Positions 1 to 11,678 of a stretch of 64,000 nucleotides of DNA are shown here, one piece after another. Both the position numbers and the translations under genes were made by a program. The notes under the pieces were generated by a model. The model ran no database searches, was not told the DNA's origin, and saw nothing but the letters and a program-made list of their open reading frames with translations. Positions within the stretch are counted from its first letter, which is position 1. Each line of letters opens with the position of its first letter. Source of the stretch: Trema orientale (Eukaryota > Streptophyta > Magnoliopsida > Rosales > Cannabaceae); contig JXTC01000029.1 of NCBI GenBank assembly GCA_002914845.1, positions 808,591 through 872,590 of the forward strand, read 5' to 3'.

Positions 1-2413
1 AACTCACCCTCATCATTTGCAAAGCCTCACGAGGCCTAATCATCGAGTTTCCTTGACCAGAACTAGCTCCAGAATGCATATTTACAGGGCTTGGCGTCCC
101 CACCATACTGGAAGAGAGCATACTCCCAGAATTCAGTAAAGATGGTGAAGTCATTCCCTGATCCCAGGCCTAGAGATTGGCATGCTTCTATTCATCCCGC
201 ACATCATGCCCATACCATTTCCACCCGGTAGCATACGAACTCCACGATCACTTCCGGAAAGAGAACCAGGCACTGGCAAGCTGGACTGCTGAATACTTCT
301 ACTCGACAACACGTGATTATATTGTTGCATTCATTGCTGCTCCTCAACAGGTAAAGACGATGTTCTCGGCATATTACCAGCCATCCCTGAAAATATTGTC
401 GGAAACAAACAAGGTTTTTAATAAACAAAAAGAAGAAAGTTAAAACATAGGCGGTCTAAAAATATCAAGCTGCAAGAAAATCATGTTACCTGACAGTGGC
501 ATTAAGTGCACCAGACGGTGATGACAAGTTAGTGCCAAGAACCACACCAGAAGATCCTTGTAGGAATAAATTTTGCCAAGTAGACGGAAGTAATGATGCA
601 GCAGCACCCTGGTTTGATATTGCTAAACCACTAGCATGAGGACCTTGACATCCAAGGGCGAGGACGTCCCGGTTCGATGAGGTTGTATCACAGAGATCAA
701 GAGGCCTTCACAGAAAAAGAACAGAAAGCATATTATACGCATTCCGCAACATAGGCAATTAAATACGAGTCAGCAATAGAGAATACAGAGACATATAGTT
801 TCAAAATCAAAGAGAAAAAAGGACTAACTAATGGATGATACCATTATCATGCACAGAGGAAAGGTAACTTACGTTAGAACACCTCCATTTAGGTTATTTG
901 GGCAGACTTGGGAAAGAGCAATAACATGAGAATTGTGGACTGGTGCTATTTGTTTCAAATCCTGGTTTTCACTCTTCAAAAAGAATCACAAAAAAAAAAA
1001 AAAAAGTCAAAGTTGCAGCCTTTGTCTAAAAGAAGATGAAATATTCCAACATTCGAGTACTTCATACACATTAAATTGGAATGTCAAATTAATTCTATTT
1101 AAAAGGTTAGGCAAGGAGCAAAAATTTGACTTTACAGCCTAGAATGATAATAAAACAAAATTTAGAGAAAACAAATAGTTGAATAAGATTACAAACCTGA
1201 GTCCTTCGGTAATGCTGCTTCTGCCCAATCCAAATGATTTTCTCAAAATGTGACTTGAGGGTCTCGTCCTCCATTGGCTCTTTTAAACGTTGAAATAGTT
1301 GCCTGGCACTGCCCTGCTTCAACAAAAACACCAGCCAATTGAAAATTGACAATAATAATTAACCTAATACTGAGCAGGTCTGACACAAATACATGACCTA
1401 AATAATGTAGAGTTTCAAATCTTGCCTTTGGAATGCCTGGTAGTGTAGATGGATAAGGTTGAGATGACCCTGAATCTTCAGCACTATCAGCTCCATCACC
1501 AGAACGCTTCTCCATTAATATTTTGTGATGCTCCTTGCATTCGTTAGGCTTGCGAAAGATACACTGTATATAGCTTGGATATGTTACAAGCAGTAGCGGG
1601 CAAAAAAAAAAAAAAAATGGGACGGAACAAACTTACAAAAGCGCTAATTTAACAAAAAAAAGGAAAAAAAGATCATTAAAAAGTTACAAAAGCTAAACAC
1701 ATACTCTTCAAACATTAACAGAGAGAAGTATGGGATTCTTACCCTGAAATGCAGGGTACTGTTAATAGCATCACTTATAAGCTCCCAATTAGGACCCATG
1801 TCATGTACAAGAACAACGAGTGCCTACAGCCAGCAATAAAACAATAAAAAATCCTTTGCACCGAGAAGCAAAATTCTAACAAAACCACAGAAAATAACGA
1901 TAAAATAACAACCCAAACTGACCTGGTCTTCAAATAGCGACCAAGTACCTCCAGAACCAGGCGGCCCAGCAGACATCTGAAACAAGGTTTAAATATTCAG
2001 CATCAATACGACATTTTCCTTAGGATACCGTCAATAAGGACGACACCATAAAAACTACCTTCAGCAATTTGGCTTTTCGGCCCCCGTCCCGACCGCCAAT
2101 CAATTTAATGAATTTACTCGAGTTAGACATGGACGCCACTGGAGAAGGAATGGAACCAGCCATAGCAGTGACGTCGTCAAAAGTGTTCTCTAGTGATTGT
2201 TTCGATTAGCTTTTGGCTTCTTGGCATTGTGTTGCACACATAAATCTACGAAAGAAACAAAATTTACATATACAAAATACAGAAAACAATAACATCAGGG
2301 ACATTCTTTACCAACCACTGAAAGAAATACCAGCACGAACAGGACTTTACCACTTGTTTCCACTAGATTCAAAATGATTACTTCCCAATCTCTTTTTGGA
2401 TGGATCCCTCTGC
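1..2413 (-). pseudogene. EAF1: EAF1-like (NuA4 HAT platform subunit, SANT region onward), truncated and disabled copy; runs off window edge
   Basis: Coding blocks in order on the minus strand match plant EAF1: about 2413-2345, 2244-2059, 1976-1923, 1823-1743 (WSLFEDQ then ALVVLVHDMGPNWEL, the SANT-type segment), 1563-1426 (GDGADSAEDSG, STLPGIPK), 1313-1197 (GSARQLFQRLKEPMEDETLK), about 975-873, 705-490 and 386-1 (Q/M/S-rich tail). Splice sites persist, including a GC donor (AAG|GCAAGA) after 1426, so this is a DNA-level duplicate, not a processed copy. Lesions: reading frames disagree near 2200-2215 beside an in-frame TAA; a net 2-bp loss near 370-378; TGA at 331-333 where the family has Arg (EEQQ-R-MQQYN); a 1-bp loss near 159-163, just before GMTSP. 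No coding is recognisable upstream of about 2413, so the HSA-domain half is absent. EAF1 scaffolds the NuA4 histone acetyltransferase in the nucleus; this copy should not make the full protein. The alternative is a poorly assembled real gene, but four independent lesions argue against it. Confidence 0.8.
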
Positions 2414-2914
2414 ACATAAAAGGTTCCGTTGACTATCCAATATTACCAATATAGAAAAGTTTACACCGTGAAACCACTTGAGAAAGAGAAAAAGCGAACG
2501 GCCAAAACAAGACAAAACAAAGGCGTAATGAGGGAAATATCTGGCGGAACAACCAATGATCCAAGTAAATGACTAAAAAACCCAACCACATCCCTCGACC
2601 AAGCGTAAGAATAAAAGGCCAGTTTGGTCAAATCACAAATAATTAAAGTTAAAAGACCAAATAGCCACTCCCACTGTCCCACTCATAAACCACATAAACA
2701 ATTTTAGGGGCAAAAACGTAATAATACATCCACAACACTCACACAGTTGGCTCAACCACCTCCGCTAAATACACCCAGCCCACACTAAATTGCCTAAAAA
2801 CTCCCCCCACCTAAGAATCATTCCCCCGCAACACTTCAAGGGCAAAATGGTATAATTACACCAAAAGCAGGTTACTGTTCTTTGTACAGTGCAGACGTCC
2901 CAACTCGGATATTA
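2414..2914. other. Intergenic, no feature seen
   Basis: About 500 bases between the EAF1 remnant and the first foldback element. Open frames are short and have no family resemblance. It may hold further eroded EAF1 intron sequence, but nothing is recognisable. Confidence 0.5.
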
Positions 2915-3244
2915 TCATTTTCTATATTTTATATTTTGACATTTGTTCAAATTATAATTTGTATTTTGATTATTATTAATGTTAATTTTTAGATTTAAAA
3001 TTTGTTATAAATTTATACCGTGATACTAAGTAATTAATTTACTAAAATAATATTTGAAAAATTAAAAATAAATAGTATAAAAGCTTATCTAAAAATAAAT
3101 TTATTAAATCATTTTGGTAAATTAATTACTATAAATTAGTATGAGATTATAAATTTATAACGAATTTTAAATCTAAGTGCACGTTGATAATAATCAAAAC
3201 ACCTTAAATTGTAAAAAGTCTCAAAATACAAACTATAAAAATGA
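2915..3244. mobile_element. Long-TIR foldback element, family A copy 1
   Basis: The left arm (from 2915, TCATTTTCTATATTTT) is matched in inverted orientation by the right arm ending at 3244. Both arms contain GTTTTGATTATTAT-type and TTAGATTTAAAATT-type words over roughly 90-130 bp. There is no ORF with transposase features. The same arms occur at 9325-9876. It abuts the MITE that starts at 3245. Confidence 0.6.
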
Positions 3245-3582
3245 GGCTCGTTTGGTTCGCCTATTTGAATGTGTGTATTTGAATAGAAATTATGGAATGT
3301 GTTATAATTGGAATGGGAGATATTTGAATGTAAAAAATAGTGGAATGTGTTGTAATTAGAATGGGAGCATTGGAATGGACCATTTAAAAACACCTCCTCC
3401 CTTCCATTCTCATTCAAGATACAAAAAAACCATTTCAATGGTTAACTTTTTGGATAGACCATTTGAATGGAAAAACTGAATTGTTGAAACAAACACACAT
3501 TTTAAAAGATCATTTGAATGGAAAAACTGAATTATTAAAAAAAATACGCATTCAAATGAATTTTGGTTGAAACAAACGGGCC
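3245..3582. mobile_element. MITE with GTTTGGTT terminal inverted repeats, copy 1
   Basis: It begins GGCTCGTTTGGTTCGCC and ends with the near-inverse (reverse complement GGCCCGTTTGTTTCAACC). The interior is built from ATTTGAATG/GGAATGG words in both orientations and has no coding. A relative lies at 52383-52750 with the same ends. No clean target-site duplication was found. The right end is 16 bases from the TATA box of the F-box gene. Confidence 0.65.
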
Positions 3583-3598
3583 GATATTATCCTGATAT

Positions 3599-3607
3599 TA
3601 TATAAAT
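3599..3607 (+). promoter_or_regulatory. TATA box of the F-box gene
   Basis: TATATAAAT lies 119-127 bases upstream of the ATG at 3726, a normal plant distance. It is the only good TATA match between the MITE end (3582) and the start codon. Confidence 0.55.
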
Positions 3608-3725
3608 AACATCACTTATCACGTCTCTCGATAGGTAGTTCTTTTTGAAAGTCTTTTTTTTTTTTTTTTTTTTTTAAAGTCTCTCAATCCGTAGTTCGGT
3701 TCGCAAAGTTCCACGAAAATTAATT

Positions 3726-4977
3726 ATGTCGTCTCTCAACGAGGAAGATGGCGCCGACCGTACGGCCTCTGACTACCTCCCATGGGACGTGGTTTCCGAA
3801 ATCCTCGTAAAGTCTCCAGTGCGATCACTCATAAGGTTCAAGAGAGTGTGCAAACAATGGAACTCGTATATTTCCAGCCCAGAATTCGTCCAGAAACTCA
3901 TTGAGAACCAACTATCCCCACAAATCAACCATACTAATAACCATATCATTAGCCCCAAACATTATTCTTACGTGCTACTCCAGGACTCTCAACAAATACG
4001 TCTACTTCGTTCACCGCGGCAACCATTCCACTGGAGACAACTTCACACAACTCGAACACCGAATCGTCGAAAGAAAATTTCATGCTCTCAGGAAGGTTGG
4101 TTCGCATAATGGGATCGTCTGCTTTTTAGGCTACGATAGTAGTATGTCTACTATCATCCTGTGGAATCCATCCCTGCAACAATCCATTGATGTCGGGGTA
4201 TGGAGGGCTGGCACCCCTGAATATTATGATTCCCACCCGAAACATGTTTGCTTTGGGTTCGGATACGATTCCAGGTCTGAAGATTACAGAGTGGTGAAGC
4301 TTTTGTACAAGGAAAGCGAGCAAACGACATCGTGTCGTGTTAAGCTCTACTCGCTTAGAAGAAACTGGTGGGAGACCATCAACATCCATTACACTCGCTT
4401 GCCCTGTAAGATCAGGGAATTCGGTTGGTTGTCGCAGACCTTGGAGGCCGGGAGGAGGGTTCATTGGCTCGCGAATTGTGAAAACTCGAATGGCGAAGGG
4501 TTTCGGAGAATCTTGTCGTTCGACGTGAGGGGCAAGGTGTTTGGTCAAATAGCTTTGCCTCGTGGCGATCGTGATTATCGTGAATGCAATCACCAGCGTG
4601 TTGAGCTTGCTTCTTTTGTACTTGATCACCGTGATCGTAAGGGTTTGCTTACTCTGTTTGAGTACGATGATGAGGAAGATTGTAATAATGGTTCGAGATT
4701 TCGGTGTTATGCTTGGGTGATGAAGAAGTATGGTTCGGTGGATTCATGGACGAAATTAGAGTTGAATATCAGTTTGAGTAAACAGTTCATGGTTGTAGGG
4801 TTTCTGAGTGAATCTGTTTTGTTGATTCGTGTGACAGGTGAGGGCATGATTTGGTACGACACCAATACCCAAAGAAAAGAGTGTCTTGCAATTGATGATG
4901 ACACTAAGATACTGTCTTACGTCGGCTGTTACATGGAAAGCGTCTTCAGCCTAAAGAGAAGCCCAAGAGGAGGATGA
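3726..4977 (+). CDS. F-box protein with F-box-associated (FBA) domain; one-base frameshift at 3990
   Basis: Expected role: substrate receptor of an SCF (SKP1-CUL1-F-box) ubiquitin ligase. The N-terminal frame (from 3726) has a typical F-box at about residues 17-63: YLPWDVVSEILVKSPVRSL, then RFKRVCKQWNSYISSP. At 3987-3991 the sequence TCT-C-AAC has one extra C. Dropping position 3990 joins the first 88 codons to the frame ending at 4977 for a protein of about 416 aa, normal for this family. The second frame carries FBA hallmarks: NGIVCF, ILWNPSL, CFGFGYDS-DYRVVKL, and a C-terminal LLIRVTGEGMIWYD. No intron is needed. Either this is a recent pseudogene or a sequencing/assembly error; the rest of the frame is intact over 328 codons, which favours error or very recent loss. 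The partner SKP1 (ASK) and substrate cannot be inferred. Confidence 0.8.
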
Positions 4978-7000
4978 AGTTTGCAAGTTGGAAGAAACGA
5001 GAGACTTTTTCTATTTATTTATTTTAAAGTGCAATTTTTTGATACTCAGTCTATGTCCATACTCCTTTCAGTTGGTTATAATCCATTAGTTTTTTATTTT
5101 TTACTTTTCAAGATCAATCAATTAGGTTAGGTAGGTTCAAATATTGAATTAGGAAGGTGTTTATTTAGCAATGTATGTTTCTCCCGTTCATTAACTAAAT
5201 GTTTTTATTGGTTTTCGTTTTTTTATTCCCCCGAAAATTAAGATGTATTTGTTGGTAGTCATGTATGTTTGCCCTAAAAGTTCAATGTATATATGTTTGT
5301 AAAAGTTCAATGTATATATGTTTGTAAGGCTGCTGTAGATTCCGGGTACGAAATGATGTTCATCGGCCACAAATGTAAGGGATGGTATAGACATGTTCTT
5401 CTCACTTCCTAATATTTCCCATCAGGCTTGGGATATGTCATCTCTATGTTCATCAGAGTATTAGAAGGGAGCGAAAAAAGAAGTAACTAGTTTAGTCTCA
5501 CAACCGGCTAAGTTTGGTAGAGGGAGAGAAGATAAGGAAAGAAAGGGACGTTATCAGAAAGAGAGGAAAGCACTTTTATCTAAAATTTATGTCACTGAAC
5601 CTTTTTTTTTTTTCGCCCTTTATTCTGAATAGTAAACTGGCTTTACATGTTTATTAGCCAGATAACCTGTGTTAACATATATACACTCTTTAACACGAAC
5701 TGTGAAAATGGTTGGATGGTGCTCCTGTCTAAATGTCCACGTCTTTCCCCTTCTCCAGTCTAATAAATTCGTTTAAACAACAGGGTCGTCCACTGACCAC
5801 AACTTCTTCTAGTCGTAAGGTGAGAAAGTGAAGAAATGTGAAGAATCAAACGTGAAAAGGAATGAGTCTTGCCCTCTGAGAGTGAATCAAACCAAATAGA
5901 CTGATTTAAATTAAGTTTACTACAAAAGGAAGGCGCTATATAAAACGCAGAGATGGCCAGCACATTGGGGAAACGGATCAGCACTCATCAGGAATCTGCG
6001 AATAGAGAGACAAAGGGTATAAAATAGAAGTCAGCTTGTTGTAGCAATTTGAAATGGCTACCACAGAACCATAATAGAAGAGGTCAATTGGAATATGAAG
6101 GAGAATAACTGCTAAAAATTATTGCTAAGAAGTACATATAGATGGTGATACTTCACAGAAGAAGCTTCTGATAAACATTTCGAACCACTACATTTGGAAC
6201 TTCTTTCAAGTGAGAAAAATAAGGTGATCCAGTAAATGTTATTAATACGAAACAATGCCCCGCTTTTCTGACATTCAATCATAAACCAATAAAATTGAGA
6301 AGCAACTAATTTGGTATTTGCAATACATATTCCCAACTTGGAGTGTACAGAGTATTAAGCAATATTAAACAGAAAAGGAGAGGTGGTTTCATTATGCTCT
6401 GGAGAAAAAAAACAACTAGGGTCTAGTACTATTTGATCTAGGTTTAGCAGTTCATGGCATGCAACTTCTCTCTTCTGCAGCTCATACTCCTAAGCTATCA
6501 GCAGTCACTGCTTGAGACTGAAGAATTTATTAGACAAAACTTGCTTGAACCCCCGGAACATTCATCACACATCATCATTGCAAGCTGATTAAATGAAATT
6601 GATCAGTGACAACCTCAATGAACACATCGATCCTAACATTCTTAATCAGTTTTAAACAAGCATCATAATCGGAACCAATCACTAATTGACTATTATTTAA
6701 GAACAAAAACCAACAGCCAAGGCCATATATTGCCAATTGTCAACGAAGCAAAAAGGTTACAAATTCACAGCCAACATAAACTATTCCAGAATAACTTGTT
6801 CAGTGTTGTATCTCTAAATCGATGGATCCTCTCAAAACATAACTTTTAAAAGAATCTATTGTTTTGTTCCAGAAGATGTTTGATCATTACTCTCAAAATA
6901 AACCTATGTTGCCTCATCCATCAATAAGATATCATCCCTACATATTAAAAGCTTGAGAATGCTAAGAAATCCAAGTCACTCCATCTTCGCTTCTTGACCT
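4978..7000. other. 3' flanks of the F-box and NFD6-like genes, no separate gene seen
   Basis: The two genes converge here. A 28-bp direct repeat (about 5276-5331, containing AAAGTTCAATGTATATATG twice) follows the F-box gene. The stretch 5760-7000 may hold 3' UTR or alternative last exons of the NFD6-like gene, but I cannot place exon ends. The remaining short open frames look non-coding. Confidence 0.4.
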
Positions 7001-8831
7001 TCATCTAGTCTTGTCTTGGCCTACAACATAAGAAGAGGAGTGGTCCTTTTCACTAAACATACAGGATTAACAGAATAACAGATGACTAATTTAAAATAGA
7101 CGAGGGTGACAACAGAAGGGAGAAGGCACCAATAAGCCACGAAGCTTGACTATAGGACCCAAACAAGCTATTCATGGAAAAAAGGGTAAGGAATGGAAGT
7201 AAAGAGCACAATATGACTATAAAACAAAATAAAATTTAATTTGGACAATCTCTCCATGTTGACAGTCATATGCATATCATGTGAATCACCCTTATTGTTT
7301 AATTTAAATAATTTTTTCCGTACTTTTTTCAACACACCATTAAAATCACTAACTTACCAGAAATGAGAAGGAAGAAAATGACAGGTCCTACAAATGTTGG
7401 TTAGATACCTAATTCAAGAATAAAACGCACTTGGTTAGGAACCTAGAAGCAAAACTAGTTTTTTATGAACAAAAGGAAACAAGTCTACTACACGAGAAAA
7501 TATACAAATTTCAGGAACCTAAAATCCAAGAAGATGAAAGCTGGGACATAAGATGATCCTACATGGCATAATCCAGAAACTGATACCCTCTTTAATAACC
7601 AAAAGCTACACTCATGTGCCCCAGACCAATTAAGAAACTTTTTTATAAGTGATGTTGGTTCCTCAGTAAGTTATATGGAGTTTTAATTCTGTTACGGGCA
7701 AAACAACAAGTTTACACATATGATTGCATTTGCTAACCACCCAAACTTCATCTTCTGAGTTTTAAGACAGCATTTTCTATGAGTACTTAATTTATTAATT
7801 TACTTATTGGGATAAGCTAAAAGTACCATACCTGCATTGAGCACTCTCCAAAGAAAAGACTTTTCTTTCCTTGAAAAAAGCAGCTCAATGATTATTTGAT
7901 CTAGAGTGATTTATTTATTTACTAGTTTCCAATAAAACTTTGTACCAATACTAATTAGGCAGCATCCTGAGAAGGATATCGCCCCTACACAAATTCACTT
8001 CATGCTATGTGAAAGGGATCTGCCTGTATTATGATCATTTGAAAAACGGAAATTTCATGGTAAATTCTGAAATTCAGTTGAAATAATATTACGAAAATCA
8101 TCACAAAAACTCAACGAGCTCGCATATATTCAACTAATGCCATCTGAAAATTGGTCCTCACTTTCTAGGTGTATATTACTCTCCCATCCAAATTTCAATT
8201 TTGGACCAAAGTATGATCTTATATAACAGCATCTACATAGTAAGGAAAATACCACCAAACAACATGTTACATAACCAAGCGGAATAAGAATTGAAAATTC
8301 GCAATCAAGATACACAATCATTCAGCACAATAGAAACATCATTCTAATCCCATTCAAAATTTTAAGTCTTTCCAATAATTAACACAATTTAATTGAGTAA
8401 TTAATCTAAGTATGATCAAATTTTTAAATCGAGATTAAACTTAAAATACCTTCTGGAAGCCAACCGTAGCTGCGGCGAGTGATGGAGAGCATCGACGTCA
8501 TCAGCGCTGAAGCAGTGGCGGTGTGGTACGGCAGCATCGACTCCACACAGAAGCTCAACTCAACAGGGCACCTTCAGCACAACATTACGACGTTACGCTA
8601 AATCTGAATGGCTAAAGTTATAATTATTATGTTTGGTTGCTGAGAAAGTGTGGGAAAATAGCATAATTCAAATAAAATATACCTGAGAGAGCGTTGAGAG
8701 AGAGGTTTCTTGGCTGCAGCGCGAAATGGGGAGCGAGCCGCTTTGGCTTCGGAAGCGAGAAGCGAGACGGCGCTTCCGCCACGGGTCGAGAATGACCGGA
8801 AAATGGATCGGGCGGCGGTTGTCGCGGCCAT
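7001..8831 (-). CDS. NFD6: NUCLEAR FUSION DEFECTIVE 6-like small mitochondrial protein
   Basis: Exons on the minus strand: 8831-8683, 8571-8450 and 7020-7001. Phases join exactly (AG|G to make RC; CCAGAAG|GC to make PEGQDKTR-stop), giving 96 aa. The start [19 protein letters not shown] is Arg/Ser/Ala-rich without acids, a classic mitochondrial presequence. The middle ([20 protein letters not shown], then [19 protein letters not shown]) is the conserved core of this plant family. Arabidopsis NFD6 is known for a role in polar-nuclei fusion in the female gametophyte and for organelle targeting; its molecular activity is not established. The last coding exon is only 20 nt and lies 1.4 kb away, so splice variants ending in intron 2 are likely. 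The exon-2 acceptor (GCTGAAG|G) has a weak pyrimidine tract. Confidence 0.8.
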
Positions 8832-9324
8832 TGCTGAGATACCCAGTGCTCAGAGTCGAAGGAGAAGGAGCCTCGAGGTTAAGGGGTTTTGGGGGGTTTT
8901 GTCTTGGCAGCAGAACAGAAAAGAGAGTGTAGGGTTTTTTGAGCTGCGTTGTGTACAACGGCTGAAGCTATAGGCATTACGCAGATTAAGGGTCCGCCTA
9001 AAGCCCAATAATTTTTTTACCCATTTTTAGCTTTTTTTTTTTTTTTTTTTTNTCGATTTCGCATTCTCATATTTCAAAAAGTCCAAAAAAAAAAAAAAAA
9101 AAATCTTTCAGATGTCAATAAAAATTGAATTCTCTAATTACACATTTACTTATTTTCATTTTTAAGATTAAATCATTATAACTACCTCATATTCACCTCA
9201 CTCATGCTTAAAAATTTGGAGAGGATTAAGATTTTTCTTTTACATTAACGTTTGTTTTTTCTAGAATCTACAAACTACTTTTTTTTTTCTTTAATTGTAT
9301 GTAAGTATCTATTTATTTTCAATA
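8832..9324. other. Upstream region of the NFD6-like gene
   Basis: 8832-8970 is GC-richer and probably promoter and 5' UTR. Beyond it are homopolymer T and A tracts (single N at 9052) and AT-rich sequence without genes. Confidence 0.45.
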
Positions 9325-9876
9325 GTTAATTACATTTTTATATCTTACATTTTGACTGTTTACTCAATTTATACGTTGTGTTTTGATTATTATCAACATT
9401 AAACTCCATATTTCAAACCTTCAGCAAATTTATGCCTTATATGGGTCAAACATCAATTTTGACCATTGAGTTTATCAAAAATATCATTTTGAATTTTAAG
9501 GATATGTATTTTGACACTTAATCTAAATTTAAAATTAATTAAATTATTAGCTAAAAGAACAAATATTAAAAGAATAATTAAAAAAACGCATAAACCTATA
9601 AATATTACAACAAATATTAAAAGAATAATTAAAAAAACGCATAAACCTATAAATATTACATATTATTTATCAATTTTAGATAAATTTTAAATTTGTACTT
9701 ATTTTAAAATATATATTTTTGAGGGAATTTTCGGTAAACATAATGTTCAAAATTGGTGTTTAACACAAGAGATTATAAATTTCCTACAAATTCTAAATCT
9801 GAAGATCAATATTAATAATAGCCAAAATACAAGGTATAAACTGAACAAATAGTCAAAATACAAAAGTGTAATTATC
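9325..9876. mobile_element. Long-TIR foldback element, family A copy 2, with internal 51-bp tandem duplication
   Basis: The left arm (GTTAATTACATTTTTATATC, 9325 on) and the right arm (ending TGTAATTATC at 9876) are inverted copies over about 140 bp. Both include GTTTACTC/TTTGTTCA, TTTTGATTATTA and CAATTTTGACC-type words. Two near-identical 51-bp units sit inside at 9559-9609 and 9610-9660. The arms resemble those at 2915-3244. There is no transposase ORF. Confidence 0.65.
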
Positions 9877-10810
9877 TCTCTTTTCAATTTTAAAATATTT
9901 TTGCCAAAAAAATGAAAAATAAAAGATAAAATACTCCAATTTTTTTCCTTTCTCACAAGCTCTCTATTATAGTTCGTTTTTTTAAATATAAAAAAAAAAG
10001 TGTTTTTAGTCAAAATACAATTAGAAAATAGAGATGAAGAGCCACCAAAAAAGTTAAATATGAATAAGTTATTTAATTAGAATTACTTAATTATTTGGCC
10101 ATAAGTTGATTTCTAGATTTTATATTTCTATTTTTATATGTTTTCATTAATTTATTGATTAATATTGATATTTAAATAATATCACAATAGATATTTTTTA
10201 TTATTGTTGTCTTGTATTGAGTTTTTTTTTTTTTAATATTGCAATTAGAAAAAAATATCCATCCATATGTAACAAATTTAATAAAAAAAGATAAGTAGAG
10301 AGTTTGATTCAATTACAAAATGGAGTTATTAAAAAGTTTTCCCTTGTAATTTAAGAAGGCAAACAACTGAACATATTATTTTTTTTTTTTCAATTTTTAA
10401 AAAATATTATATTGGAGAATCTGTATATCGAAAGTACTTTAGCCAACCCAAGAATAAGGCGCTTAGCCCTTTGAAACACGAGGCTTTACCATTATATATA
10501 TATATATATATATATGCATACACACGTTATTACGTATACATAGTTTAATTTGTTTTATTTAAAGATAACTAATTAAATCTTAGTTACATATAATATCATG
10601 AATACGATAATCTATAAAAAAAAAAAAATTAAGGCTAAGGAAGAGTTCAAGGAGGTCCATTACTGAGAAAAGTGGTGAGCTTGTCTTGCTTACTGGAGGA
10701 GAGAGGAAGCTTCCGGACCACCTTTTCTAGCCAAATAGCGAGCAATCACTCAACAATAAACAGTAACCGAAAGTGGCCAGGTATGAGTACCTATCTCTTA
10801 TGGAAATCAA
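9877..10810. other. AT-rich intergenic DNA with an (AT)n microsatellite
   Basis: No gene seen. An (AT) dinucleotide run lies at about 10492-10516. Poly-T and poly-A tracts are common. Confidence 0.5.
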
Positions 10811-10884
10811 ACTCGTGTCTTTGGGAAATCAAACCCGTGTCTTTGACATGAAAAGACGATGTCCTAACCACTGGACGAAAGGGA
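10811..10884 (-). pseudogene. Degenerate tRNA-Glu (UUC)-like sequence
   Basis: Read from 10884 downward it begins TCCCTTTCGTCCAGTGGTTA, then GGAC: a tRNA-Glu type D arm with GTCC/GGAC pairing. Next come a TTTTCAT anticodon loop (anticodon TTC) and the B-box-like ACGGGTTTGATTTCCCA. The anticodon, T and acceptor stems have several mismatches and position 8/9 is a base short, so it is not a functional tRNA. A second copy of the T-arm segment (GACACGAGTTTGATTTCC) follows directly. It could instead be the head of a tRNA-derived SINE. Confidence 0.55.
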
Positions 10885-11678
10885 CCAAAAAGCCATTCTT
10901 CATACACCTCAACTCCGAAAATAGAAGTGGTTCGTTTTGTTTCTATATAAAAACAAATAATTAAATCTTAGTTACATTACATATCATGAATACTTTAATT
11001 CTCGTCATAATAATAATACTTATTACATTACTTCTTATAAATATATAGATTTTCTAACTTGTTTATAGTCCTACATAGGAATAAAATAAATTTGGACATT
11101 TGAGGTCTAATTTAAAGTATTAATCATACTTTCGCCTAAGGCCTCATTTTTAACTGAGTTCATCTTGGTTGTGTGATAGCAGAACAGTAGTGAGTACTAA
11201 CTAAAACCTAAGCGTGTTTGGGTGTAGAAGTAGACAAAGCTAAACCAGGAGTAGAATATATCTATTTTACTACCAACTGATGTCAATAACACCGACCATC
11301 GTTTTGCTTTACTAAACGACAAACTAATATTCTTATTTGAGCTACATGCTTTTTATTCCTGAACGACAACAAAATTTAGTGGACTTCGGTTTTTGGACTT
11401 GCACACTAAAAGACAATGAAGTTGAACACGTCGCTTTTTCACATAGACGACAACTTATATGATATAACAACAAACTTCATTAAATGGACGTGCCACCCAT
11501 TAATAAAAGCAGAAAACAACTACGTATTTTGTTACAAAAATTAGTAAGGATCTTGTTTTTTTAAAATATCACAAATTTGGCACGTCAAAATTGTCTAATA
11601 TGACATCCTACAACTAATGTTGTATTAAAGTATTTAGCTTAGTTTCGCCTAATGCATACTAGAGTGAAACAAAATTAC

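Noticed and set aside
4126..4629. Minus-strand open frame of 167 codons
   Set aside because: Antisense of the FBA domain of the F-box gene, which has clear family motifs on the plus strand.
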